From Candidatus Rikenella faecigallinarum (lineage in GTDB: Bacteria > Bacteroidota > Bacteroidia > Bacteroidales > Rikenellaceae), in NCBI GenBank assembly GCA_019113395.1, contig DXHL01000019.1, positions 96,811-160,810 of the forward strand: a stretch of 64,000 bases of DNA, read 5' to 3'. Under the pieces are notes generated by a model that had not been told where the DNA came from, did no database searches, and saw nothing but the letters and a program-made list of their open reading frames with translations. The translations under genes and the position numbers were made by a program. Below, piece after piece: positions 1 to 9,428 of the stretch; within the stretch, counting starts at the first letter, position 1; the number at the start of each line of letters is the position of its first letter.

Positions 1-2
1 AA

Positions 3-1994
3 GAGGCCAAAGCTCCCGACCCCGTCTATCCCATCCCGACCCAGGCACAGATAGATTGGCAAAAGATGGAGACCTATGCTTTCGTGCACTTTGGTCTGAA
101 CACCTTTAACGACCTCGAATGGGGCTACGGCGACACCCCGGCCGAGACCTTCAACCCGACCGACCTCGATGCCGAACAGTGGGTTCGCATTATTCAGGCA
201 GCCGGATTCAAAGGAGTTATCCTCACGGCCAAACACCACGACGGTTTCACCCTCTGGCCCTCGAAATACACGGAGTACAGCGTCAAGAACTCCCCGTGGC
301 GCAACGGCGAGGGGGATATGGTACGCGACCTGGTGAATGCCTGCCGCAAATACGGGCTGAAGTTCGGCCTGTACCTCTCGCCGTGGGACCGCAATCACGC
401 GGAATACGGACGTCCCGCCTACACAGAGTACTTCCAGAACCAGATTCAGGAGTTGATAAACGGCTACTGCGACAGCATCGAACTCTTTGAGTATTGGTTT
501 GACGGAGCCAACGGCGGGGACGGCTATTATGGCGGAGCGCGCGAGAAACGTTCGATTGACCCTAACAGCTACTACCAGTACGAACGGGCTGTGGCCACGA
601 TTCACGCCAAGTTCCCGAATGCCATGATTTTCGGGGGCACCGAACCCACCATCCGCTGGGTCGGCAACGAAGAGGGGTGGGCCGGGCAAACCGACTGGGC
701 TCCCTACAAAACGGGCGACAACCCCCACTACGGTTCGCCGAACGGAACGGAGTGGCTGCCGGCCGAGTGTGACGTGTCGATACGCCCCGGGTGGTTCTAC
801 CACCCCCGCGAAGACCAGGCCGTACGGTCACTCTCCCACCTGGTCAATATCTATTACCAGAGTGTCGGTCGCAATGCCACGCTGCTGATGAATTTCCCCG
901 TAGCGCTCAACGGCAAAATCCATCCGCTCGATTCGGCACGCATCATGGAGTGGCGGCAGGTGCTCGACGAACAGTTCCAGACCAACCTGTTGGCAGGCAT
1001 TGAAGCAGAGGCCGGCAATGTGCGCGGCTCGAACTTTGCCCCCGAGGCGCTGACCGATGGTGATTGGGACACCTATTGGGCCACGGACGACAGCGTCACC
1101 CGCACTGCCGTAACCTTTACCTTCGACAGCCTCACCCCCGTCAATCGTCTCCTGCTGCAGGAGTACATTCCGCTGGGACAGCGCGTATCGAAATTTGCGG
1201 TCGAATACCTCGACTCGCTGAACCAATGGCAGCCGATTCAGACCGAGGATACCATGACCACCATCGGATACAAACGCATTATCCGTTTCGAGACGGTGGC
1301 CACCGAAGGGTTGCGCGTACAGTTCCAGGAGGCTCGCGGACCGCTCTGTATCAACAACATCGAAGCTTACCTGGCTCCGGTGCTGATGGTCGAGCCGTCG
1401 ATACGGCGCAATGCGGCAGGAACGGTCTTCCTCAGCGCACCGATAGGGGCGGAAATCCACTACACAACGGATGGCAGTACCCCTACACCGCAATCCAAGC
1501 TCTTCACCGAGCCTTTTGAGATGCCTTACAAAGGGACAGTTCAGGCCATCTCCTACGACCCGACCTTCCACAAGAGCAGTGCCGTAGCTTCGCACACGTT
1601 CGACATTCCGACCGCAGCCTTCAGCGTGGTTACCCCCGAGGGCGAAAAGGCCTCAGCCGCTTTCGACGGCAACCCCAGTACGGCCTGGTACCTGCTGCTC
1701 TCCAAGAGCCGCGAGTTGGAGTTCGACCTCGGCGGCACCTACACCCTCACCGGGCTGACCTACGCCCCCGATGCCAACCGCTGGGGGATGGGTCCCGTCT
1801 CGAAATACCGCATTTTTGTGGATAACCGGGAGGTAGCGCACGGCGAATTCTCGAACATCAAAGCGAGCCCCATTGAACAACTCGTGACCTTCCCGCAACC
1901 GATTGAGGGACGTCGCGTACGCTTTGTGGTCGAAGCCACGGCCGACGATGCCGCCAGCGCCTCGTTCGCCGAAATCACCGTCCTCACCCGATAA
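3..1994 (+). CDS. Alpha-L-fucosidase GH29 with CBM32-like domains (5' partial)
   Basis: Secreted or periplasmic exo-fucosidase releasing L-fucose from host or plant glycans. The frame stays open to the left edge of the window (in-frame residues include TQAQIDWQKM, typical of the GH29 N-terminus), so the ATG at 66 is internal and the true start with any signal peptide lies outside. The GH29 barrel has HFGLNTF near the start and FEYWFDGANGG, where the Asp (about residue 146 from the first Met) fits the family nucleophile. Downstream follow an F5/8-type (CBM32-like) sandwich, a CHB_HEX_C-like segment (IHYTTDGSTPTP) and a second F5/8-like domain, so it probably binds glycan as well as cutting it. 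Substrate linkage cannot be read from sequence. The ABC-F gene follows after 37 nt. Confidence 0.93.
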   Translation, partial: EAKAPDPVYPIPTQAQIDWQKMETYAFVHFGLNTFNDLEWGYGDTPAETFNPTDLDAEQWVRIIQAAGFKGVILTAKHHDGFTLWPSKYTEYSVKNSPWRNGEGDMVRDLVNACRKYGLKFGLYLSPWDRNHAEYGRPAYTEYFQNQIQELINGYCDSIELFEYWFDGANGGDGYYGGAREKRSIDPNSYYQYERAVATIHAKFPNAMIFGGTEPTIRWVGNEEGWAGQTDWAPYKTGDNPHYGSPNGTEWLPAECDVSIRPGWFYHPREDQAVRSLSHLVNIYYQSVGRNATLLMNFPVALNGKIHPLDSARIMEWRQVLDEQFQTNLLAGIEAEAGNVRGSNFAPEALTDGDWDTYWATDDSVTRTAVTFTFDSLTPVNRLLLQEYIPLGQRVSKFAVEYLDSLNQWQPIQTEDTMTTIGYKRIIRFETVATEGLRVQFQEARGPLCINNIEAYLAPVLMVEPSIRRNAAGTVFLSAPIGAEIHYTTDGSTPTPQSKLFTEPFEMPYKGTVQAISYDPTFHKSSAVASHTFDIPTAAFSVVTPEGEKASAAFDGNPSTAWYLLLSKSRELEFDLGGTYTLTGLTYAPDANRWGMGPVSKYRIFVDNREVAHGEFSNIKASPIEQLVTFPQPIEGRRVRFVVEATADDAASASFAEITVLTR

Positions 1995-2031
1995 GACACA
2001 TTCCGAAATTCAATATCTTACATCAGCATAA

Positions 2032-3654
<1,623 letters not shown>

Positions 3655-3699
3655 CTGCTATATTTGTTTGGGCGACACACTACGGCCCAATAATAACAG

Positions 3700-3734
3700 A
3701 ATGGGTAGAGAAACCTTGTGTTTCTCCACCCATT
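3700..3734. terminator. Hairpin between convergent genes
   Basis: A 15-nt stem (arm AATGGGTAGAGAAAC) with a 5-nt loop lies between the convergent ABC-F and exonuclease genes. The single mismatch becomes a G-U pair in the minus-strand RNA. A short T-rich stretch follows on the plus side. Probably a shared terminator. Confidence 0.6.
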
Positions 3735-3764
3735 ATACTTTTATACGAACCAGAGGTACCCCCC

Positions 3765-4268
3765 CTACAACAGTTTCATCGCAATTCTGGCGCACCCCTC
3801 GGCATCAGCCAGCGCATCGTGGTGGTGGTCAAACGGAATACCCAGATAAGCGCAAACCGTCGGCAAGCGGTGATTTCCAATCACCGCTTTCGGAATGGCC
3901 CGCCGAGCCGCCACCAACGTACAGTAGAAACGATACGAAGCGGGATACTCCATCCCATAGGCCGCATGCGTAGCCCGCAGCACCCCCTCATCAAAAGCCG
4001 CATTATGGGCCACCATCGGAATCCCCTCGACCCACGGGGCCACCTCAGCCCATATTTCGGGGAAAAGCGGCGCATCCTCTGTATCGGCCGCACTGATGCC
4101 GTGAATCTGTTCCGTAAAGTAACGATAGTAGTAGTTGGGTGTCGGGTGTACCAGGCGGTGCAGGCGGCGCACAATCTCCCCGCTCCGAACCACCACCAAT
4201 CCCACCGAGCAGATGCTCGACCGCTGGCCATTGGCCGTCTCAAAGTCTATGGCTGCAAAGTCCTGCAT
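3765..4268 (-). CDS. DnaQ-like 3'-5' exonuclease (DEDDh)
   Basis: Stand-alone 167-residue exonuclease of the Pol III epsilon/RNase T superfamily, removing nucleotides from 3' ends. Exo I is AIDFETAN at the N-terminus, Exo II is HNAAFDEGVL and Exo III is HHDALADAEG, giving the DEDDh set. No polymerase or UvrC-like domain is attached. The ATG at 4268 gives the usual short N-terminus; the frame is open further upstream but I see no better start, and a GGAGGAGG-like stretch about 30 nt upstream is too far to decide. The gene follows the YidE-type transporter by 53 nt on the same strand and may be cotranscribed. DNA repair or RNA processing are both possible. Confidence 0.85.
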   Translation of the reverse strand: MQDFAAIDFETANGQRSSICSVGLVVVRSGEIVRRLHRLVHPTPNYYYRYFTEQIHGISAADTEDAPLFPEIWAEVAPWVEGIPMVAHNAAFDEGVLRATHAAYGMEYPASYRFYCTLVAARRAIPKAVIGNHRLPTVCAYLGIPFDHHHDALADAEGCARIAMKLL

Positions 4269-4321
4269 GGCCTTGGTTCGTAAAAATTCGGGGTCGACCT
4301 CCTCCCAATGCCCATCCTGCC

Positions 4322-5992
4322 CTATGCCGCGGCAAAGAGTATCAGGAGCTGCGCCGTCAGAATCCGCAGAAACATCGTCAGCGGGTAAACCGTCGCATAG
4401 CTCACGGCAGGCAGGTCATTACCTGCCACGGCATTGGAATAGGCCAGCGCGGGCGGGTCGGTCATGCTCCCGGCCAGCAGCCCGGCCAGGGTAAAGTAGT
4501 TAATCTTGTAGAAGAGTCGGCCGATAATCCCGACCAGCAACAGCGGCACCATCGTAATAATCACCCCGTAGCCAACCCACTTATAACCGCCGCCATCGAC
4601 AATCGTTTCGACAAATCCTTCGCCGGCACCCAATCCCACACCGGCCAGGAAGAGTGCAATCCCGATTTCCCGCAGCATCAGGTTGGCACTCATGGTGGTG
4701 TAGGTCACCACCTTGTATTGGGGTCCGAAGCGGCTGATAAGAATCGAGACAATCAACGGTCCGCCGGCCAGCCCCAGTTTCAGAGGCTGAGGTATCCCCG
4801 GCAACAGAATCGGGATACTGCCCAGGAAGACACCCAGGAAGATACCCACAAAAATCGGTATCAGGTTGGGTTCGCGCAAGCGCCGCATGGAGTTCCCCAG
4901 CACTTTGGTAGCCTCAGCCACCCCTGTCTCGGTCCCTACGACCGTCACCCGGTCACCCATCTGGAGCTGCAAACTGCGGTTCGCCACCAAATCCACCCCG
5001 GCACGATTCACCCGCGTAATGTTAATCCCGTAGGTGCTGCGCAACCGCAGGTCTCCCAGCCGTTTACCGTTCAACTCGGGTTTCGTAATCATTACCCGAC
5101 GGGCGATAAACTGACTGTCCAGTTTCTCCCATTCGGAGAAGTCCATGTCAATCTTATGCCCCAGAAAAGCCACTAACGCCTCCTCATCCTTATGCGCCGC
5201 AATGACAAAGAGTTTGTCGCCGAGGTTCAGCTGTGTCGTGTTGCTGGCAATCTCAATACGCCCATCGGCGTGGCAGACCCGCGACAGCACAAACGTCCGG
5301 TCAATCAGTCCCGAGATATCACCCACGGTACGCCCGGCAATCGCCGGATTCTCCAGCACTATCGAGATACGCTGCGCCCCGCTGTCATCCGAGTCACCAC
5401 CGCGTGCCGCTTCGGCCTCCTTGTCGAGTTTGATGCGGAAGAAGACCCGCATCGCCATAATCGACACGATAATCCCGATAACCCCTAACGGATAGGCCAC
5501 GGCATAACCGAGCGGTATCGAGGGGTCGTTAATGCCCGTCATGTCGCTGTAAGCCTGTTGCGCCGCCCCAAGACCCGGGGTGTTGGTCACCGCTCCCGAG
5601 AGGATACCCACCATGGTGGTAATCGGAATGCCCGTCACCACATGCAGGACGTAGGTAATCGCCACCCCCAGAAAAACAATGGCCGAGGCCAGCATATTGA
5701 GCGTCAGCCCCCCTTTTTTGAGTGAAGAGAAGAAACTGGGCCCCACCTGCAGACCAATGGAGTAGACGAAGAGTATCAGGCCGAACTCCTTGACAAAATG
5801 GAGGGTCGAGGGGTCGATGCGCATACCGAAGTGGCTCAGGGCAATCCCGACGAAGAGAATCCAGGTGATACCGAGCGAGATTCCGGCAATTTTGATTTTC
5901 CCGAGGGCAATCCCCACGGCAATCACCAGGGCGATAAGCAGGATTGAGTGTGCGACACCGCCTCCGAAGAAGAGGTTGTTAATCCATTCCAT
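4322..5992 (-). CDS. AspT/YidE-family transporter with two RCK_C domains
   Basis: Inner-membrane transporter of the aspartate:alanine exchanger (AspT/YidE/YbjL) family, 556 residues. Five or six hydrophobic segments at each end flank a central cytosolic region (about 205-375) with two TrkA-C/RCK_C-like repeats (each ending [11 protein letters not shown] or [11 protein letters not shown]). The two membrane halves carry related loops, [13 protein letters not shown] and [12 protein letters not shown], showing the internal duplication of the family. The substrate is probably a dicarboxylate or amino acid, but sequence alone does not tell. A TACCTTTG box lies 36 nt upstream of the start. The exonuclease gene follows closely. 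Confidence 0.88.
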   Translation of the reverse strand: MEWINNLFFGGGVAHSILLIALVIAVGIALGKIKIAGISLGITWILFVGIALSHFGMRIDPSTLHFVKEFGLILFVYSIGLQVGPSFFSSLKKGGLTLNMLASAIVFLGVAITYVLHVVTGIPITTMVGILSGAVTNTPGLGAAQQAYSDMTGINDPSIPLGYAVAYPLGVIGIIVSIMAMRVFFRIKLDKEAEAARGGDSDDSGAQRISIVLENPAIAGRTVGDISGLIDRTFVLSRVCHADGRIEIASNTTQLNLGDKLFVIAAHKDEEALVAFLGHKIDMDFSEWEKLDSQFIARRVMITKPELNGKRLGDLRLRSTYGINITRVNRAGVDLVANRSLQLQMGDRVTVVGTETGVAEATKVLGNSMRRLREPNLIPIFVGIFLGVFLGSIPILLPGIPQPLKLGLAGGPLIVSILISRFGPQYKVVTYTTMSANLMLREIGIALFLAGVGLGAGEGFVETIVDGGGYKWVGYGVIITMVPLLLVGIIGRLFYKINYFTLAGLLAGSMTDPPALAYSNAVAGNDLPAVSYATVYPLTMFLRILTAQLLILFAAA

Positions 5993-6027
5993 AGCTTACT
6001 ATACTACGAGCAATCGTTAAGAAAGGA

Positions 6028-6035
6028 CAAAGGTA
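6028..6035 (-). promoter_or_regulatory. -7 box for the YidE-like gene
   Basis: TACCTTTG on the minus strand fits the Bacteroidota -7 consensus TAnnTTTG, 36 nt upstream of the ATG at 5992. The -33 position is T-rich but not an exact TTTG. Confidence 0.5.
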
Positions 6036-6123
6036 CTCTTTTCCGCGCGATTGAAAAAGCGGCAGCGGTCGTTGTATTTTTTCAAAATCGGAACAAGGGT
6101 GTTCTTTTTACGTCCAGTCCCGG

Positions 6124-6163
6124 AAAAAGAGCGGCGGTCGGAATGGGTTACATTCCGACCGCC
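6124..6163 (-). terminator. Rho-independent terminator of the 6231 gene
   Basis: A 13-bp perfect stem (GGCGGTCGGAATG at 6133-6145 with 6151-6163) and a 5-nt loop are followed on the minus strand by GCTCTTTTTCC. It lies about 70 nt beyond the stop of the outer-membrane barrel gene, in a 238-bp gene-free gap that otherwise holds only the YidE promoter. Confidence 0.8.
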
Positions 6164-6230
6164 ATCCAACTCTTTTTCAACTATCTACTGCTACACCACC
6201 CCTACACAACGTTCCACCTGACAGCCGCAG

Positions 6231-6992
6231 CTAATAGAGGTACTTGTCATACCAGTTCACCTGTCGTCCGGTACTGGTACGTCCGTCCTTGAGGACCTTA
6301 CCGACCTTCAGTTTCAGTCCGGCTGTCACATAACCCGTGAAGCCGTATCCGCCTTCCACAAAGAAACAGAGCTTGCCTTTCCCCATCTCCACTCCAAGCG
6401 GAGAGATTTGGTATCCCAAGAGCGCTTTGGTTGTTTGGTCAGCGTCGCACGCCACCCACCGGCTGCCAATGCCCAACCCAATCCCCGCACGGGTATAGAG
6501 CGACAACCAGTTGTTCCGCATCCAGTTGATGCGGAGCGAAGGCAGCAGTGTCAACCAGTCATCCACCTGTCTGCCGGAGTTGTCCTGCGTATCCGTAATA
6601 CGACACTCCTGCCATCCTTTGTTGTGGGAATAGACAAACGGAATATTCAACTCCAGCCAGGGAGTAATTTCGTAATTGAACCCAATGCTGACTGTCCCGA
6701 AATTGCTGTTAATCCGCCCGGCCGGGAAAGGTTCATTGGGCAACGGATTGTAATGGAACGGAAAATGTTTGTTCGCATAGCTGTCGAACGAGGTCACCGC
6801 CCCGTAGCCGTAACTGAAAGTCACCGCAATACGGCTCTGCCGTTCGCGCTGAGGCTGTACGTAAACCTTTTTGCCGGTCGAATCAATCTCCCTCGGTGTA
6901 AAGGGCGTCACAATACGCCCACTCTGCGCCCACACCCCCGTCACGGACATCACCCCTACAACACAAAAACCTAAAAATTTATACACGTTCAT
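6231..6992 (-). CDS. Outer-membrane beta-barrel protein, function unknown
   Basis: 253 residues with a signal peptide (MNVYKFLGFCVVGVMSVTGVWAQ) followed by alternating polar and hydrophobic strands (for example GTVSIGFNYEIT, LSLYTRAGIGLGIG) and the aromatic ending NWYDKYLY, as in small outer-membrane barrels. The track ORF starts at 7286, but ATG 6992 is chosen because the signal peptide begins there and a good promoter lies just upstream at 7040-7073; the N-terminal extension looks non-coding. It is divergent from the exporter operon and shares its control region. No specific family is recognised. Confidence 0.75.
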   Translation of the reverse strand: MNVYKFLGFCVVGVMSVTGVWAQSGRIVTPFTPREIDSTGKKVYVQPQRERQSRIAVTFSYGYGAVTSFDSYANKHFPFHYNPLPNEPFPAGRINSNFGTVSIGFNYEITPWLELNIPFVYSHNKGWQECRITDTQDNSGRQVDDWLTLLPSLRINWMRNNWLSLYTRAGIGLGIGSRWVACDADQTTKALLGYQISPLGVEMGKGKLCFFVEGGYGFTGYVTAGLKLKVGKVLKDGRTSTGRQVNWYDKYLY

Positions 6993-7039
6993 AATCGAGT
7001 TGGTTAGGTTAGCAATGAAGAAGAGAATAGGGATTTTCT

Positions 7040-7073
7040 CAAAGATAAGAAAAATTTGAAATTCCAAGCCAAA
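7040..7073 (-). promoter_or_regulatory. Promoter of the barrel gene
   Basis: Minus strand: TTTG (7070-7073), 22-nt spacer, TATCTTTG (7040-7047). The -7 box is an exact match to TAnnTTTG. It overlaps the divergent TolC promoter. Confidence 0.65.
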
Positions 7074-7086
7074 ATTCGTAACATTG
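7055..7086 (+). promoter_or_regulatory. Promoter of the TolC-HlyD genes
   Basis: TTTG (7055-7058), 20-nt spacer, TAACATTG (7079-7086, one mismatch to TAnnTTTG). Predicted transcription start is about 7091-7093, which favours translation from ATG 7112 over ATG 7091. Confidence 0.55.
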
Positions 7087-7111
7087 TCCAATGAATTTCG
7101 TCTGCCCGTCC

Positions 7112-8395
7112 ATGACAAAAACCATACTCCCGGGTCTGTTTTTCTCGCTGTGCATCCTGACCGCAACGGCTCAGGAGTACCCCCTGACCCTCGACGAGTG
7201 TCGCAGAGCAGCCGTCGAACATTCACCCCTGACGGTTCGCCAACGCCTGGCCGCCGACAAACGCGAAGCGAAAGACCGGGCCACATCGGCAGCCCTTATT
7301 CCCCAGTTCGAAATCAATGCTCAGGCCAGTTACCAGAACCAGACCGTGGAACTGCCCGGCGAGCTGAATCTCCCCTTCTCCATCGACCTTCCGCTCGACC
7401 AATATCGTGCCACGGTAGATTTCAGTCAGGTGATATACGGGGGCAACAGTGTCCGCAACACCAAAAGGGTCAATGCCGCCACCGAGGAGGTCGAAACGCT
7501 GTCACTGGAGGTGCAACTCGACCGCCTGCGCGACCAAATCAACGAAATTTACCTGAACATCCTGCTCACCAACCGTCAGTTGGATGTCAATCAGCTGATG
7601 CGCCAGACCCTCGCGGCCGACATGAAGGCCGTATCGGCACAAGTGAAACACGGCACCACCACAGGCGGCACACAGGCTGCTCTGGCGGCACGGATGCTCG
7701 AACTGGAGCAGGAAAAGACCTCGCTTCAGGGGACTCGCGAGAAATTGTTGCAAACGCTGCGTACGCTGACCGGGCTTAGCGTAACCGAAAGCACGCCGCT
7801 GGTGCTGCCTGAAGTGCCCTCGGAAGCCCCCACCACCGACAATCGTCCCTTCCAACGCACCGAACTCAAACTCTACGACAGCCAACGCGAACAACTCGAC
7901 ATGCAAAACCGACTGCTCAACAGCCGGGCTAATCCGCAGTTGTCGTTGTTTGCCAGCGGCGGGTACGGACGACCGGGATACAACCCCCTGGAGTCGAACT
8001 TTTCGCTGATGGCCATTGGTGGAGTGCGGTTTCGGCTGCCGCTGACCGCCTGGGACGCCACCCAAAAGGAGAAACAGGCCAATCGATTGCTGAGCCGTGA
8101 CATCGACCAGCAACAACGCGATTTCGAGCGGAACACATCCATCGAAATCGCCCAATATGCCACCGACATTCAAAACCTTCAGGAGATAATCACCCTCGAC
8201 CCGCAAATTGTGGTAGCCCGCACCATTATCCGTGAACAGGCACTCGCCCAACTTAAAGGGGGCGTTATCACGGAATCGGAATACCTGACCGAATTCAACA
8301 ACGAAGCGACGGCACGCATCCAGGCCGAGACCAATGCCCTGCTGTTGATACAGGCCTGGATACGCTATAACGCTGCACGCGGCATTTACGAATAA
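7112..8395 (+). CDS. TolC-family outer-membrane efflux channel
   Basis: Channel subunit of a tripartite exporter, about 427 residues. From ATG 7112 it has a signal peptide (MTKTILPGLFFSLCILTATAQ) and then the TolC-type start YPLTLDECRRAAVEHSP. Long heptad-rich helices (LSLEVQLDRLRDQINEIYLNILLTNRQ) and the repeat architecture of the OEP family follow. The track start at 7091 would fall at or before the predicted transcription start, so 7112 is preferred. It is followed after 35 nt by the HlyD-like adaptor, then by GH20 and ABC genes on the same strand. It probably serves that exporter. Confidence 0.9.
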   Translation: MTKTILPGLFFSLCILTATAQEYPLTLDECRRAAVEHSPLTVRQRLAADKREAKDRATSAALIPQFEINAQASYQNQTVELPGELNLPFSIDLPLDQYRATVDFSQVIYGGNSVRNTKRVNAATEEVETLSLEVQLDRLRDQINEIYLNILLTNRQLDVNQLMRQTLAADMKAVSAQVKHGTTTGGTQAALAARMLELEQEKTSLQGTREKLLQTLRTLTGLSVTESTPLVLPEVPSEAPTTDNRPFQRTELKLYDSQREQLDMQNRLLNSRANPQLSLFASGGYGRPGYNPLESNFSLMAIGGVRFRLPLTAWDATQKEKQANRLLSRDIDQQQRDFERNTSIEIAQYATDIQNLQEIITLDPQIVVARTIIREQALAQLKGGVITESEYLTEFNNEATARIQAETNALLLIQAWIRYNAARGIYE

Positions 8396-8430
8396 CTCCA
8401 CTCAACTCCCCGGACAACACACCCACCTTC

Positions 8431-9345
8431 ATGAACAGACTGCTCACCCTCGGAACCGCTCTCGTGATGACCGCCACGGTCGGCACCTCCTGCACACGGG
8501 GCCCGCAACCCGACGCCTACGGCAACTTTGAAGCCGTCGAAGTCCTCGTCTCGGCCGATGCCAACGGGAAACTGTTGGAATTTAACGTGGACGAGGGATA
8601 TCGTTTTCATCGAGGGGAGATTGTCGGCTGGGTGGACACCACGCAGTTGGTGTTGCAACGCAATCAGTTGCAGGCCGAGTTGGCCGTATGCCGGGCCCAG
8701 CTGCCCGACAAGCAGAAGCAGCTCGAGGTCATCCGCGAGCAACTGGCAAAGACCATGCACGAGTTGGCACGATTCAAGGCGCTGGCCGAGGCCGACGCCT
8801 CCACCGAACAGCAGGTCGATAACCTCTCCTACGATGCGGACATTTTGCAGCGGCAGCTGGACGCCTCGGAATCCGACCTGAACATTCGGACACGGACGCT
8901 TCTGGCGCAAATGGAACCGATTCGGCAGCAGATACTGCAAATACAGGACCGCATCGACAACGCGTATGTGGTCAATCCGGTCGAGGGGACCGTACTGGCC
9001 AAATATGCCGAACAGTATGAGTTGGCAGCTATTGGCAAACCGCTCTACAAGGTAGCCAATCTGGATACGTTGATTTTGCGCGCCTATGTCGAAGAGCCGC
9101 AGTTGGCCGAGGTACAGTTGGGACAGGAGGTTGTGGTGGCGGTGGACAGCACTTACGCCGGGCAGACCCGCTTCACGGGGCGCATCGGATGGATTGCCGA
9201 CAAGGCCGAATTTACCCCCAAAGTGATTCAGACGCGCAACGAGCGGGCCAATCTGGTCTATGCCCTGAAGATATATGTAGCCAATCCGGGCTTATTGAAG
9301 ATTGGCATGCCGGCCGAGGTCTATTTCAACCGACAAGAGCAGTAG
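8431..9345 (+). CDS. HlyD-family periplasmic adaptor lipoprotein (YbhG-like)
   Basis: Membrane-fusion protein linking an inner-membrane ABC exporter to TolC, 304 residues. The N-terminus is hydrophobic and ends in a Cys (residue 21, GTSC) that could be lipidated, though the lipobox is weak. A lipoyl half-motif (EVLVSADANGKLLEFNVDEGYRFHRGEIVG) precedes an alpha-hairpin (about residues 70-170), and the second lipoyl half (VNPVEGTVLAKYAEQYELAAIGKPLYKVANLD) returns before the beta-barrel domain. This order is standard for HlyD proteins of YbhG type. It lies 35 nt after the TolC gene. The matching ABC parts start 2.1 kb downstream, beyond a GH20 gene. Confidence 0.9.
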   Translation: MNRLLTLGTALVMTATVGTSCTRGPQPDAYGNFEAVEVLVSADANGKLLEFNVDEGYRFHRGEIVGWVDTTQLVLQRNQLQAELAVCRAQLPDKQKQLEVIREQLAKTMHELARFKALAEADASTEQQVDNLSYDADILQRQLDASESDLNIRTRTLLAQMEPIRQQILQIQDRIDNAYVVNPVEGTVLAKYAEQYELAAIGKPLYKVANLDTLILRAYVEEPQLAEVQLGQEVVVAVDSTYAGQTRFTGRIGWIADKAEFTPKVIQTRNERANLVYALKIYVANPGLLKIGMPAEVYFNRQEQ

Positions 9346-9374
9346 GAGACCGTTATACGCAGGACTTTTAGGGC

Positions 9375-9406
9375 TTTGGGACGTTTCCCTGCCTTTTGTA
9401 TTTTTT
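9375..9406 (+). promoter_or_regulatory. Internal promoter before the GH20 gene
   Basis: TTTG (9375-9378), exactly 20 nt, then TATTTTTT (9399-9406; last base differs from TAnnTTTG). The start would be near 9412, about 17 nt before ATG 9429. It would let GH20 and the ABC genes be expressed apart from TolC-HlyD. Confidence 0.5.
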
Positions 9407-9428
9407 TCACTTTTTCGGTACAACCACT

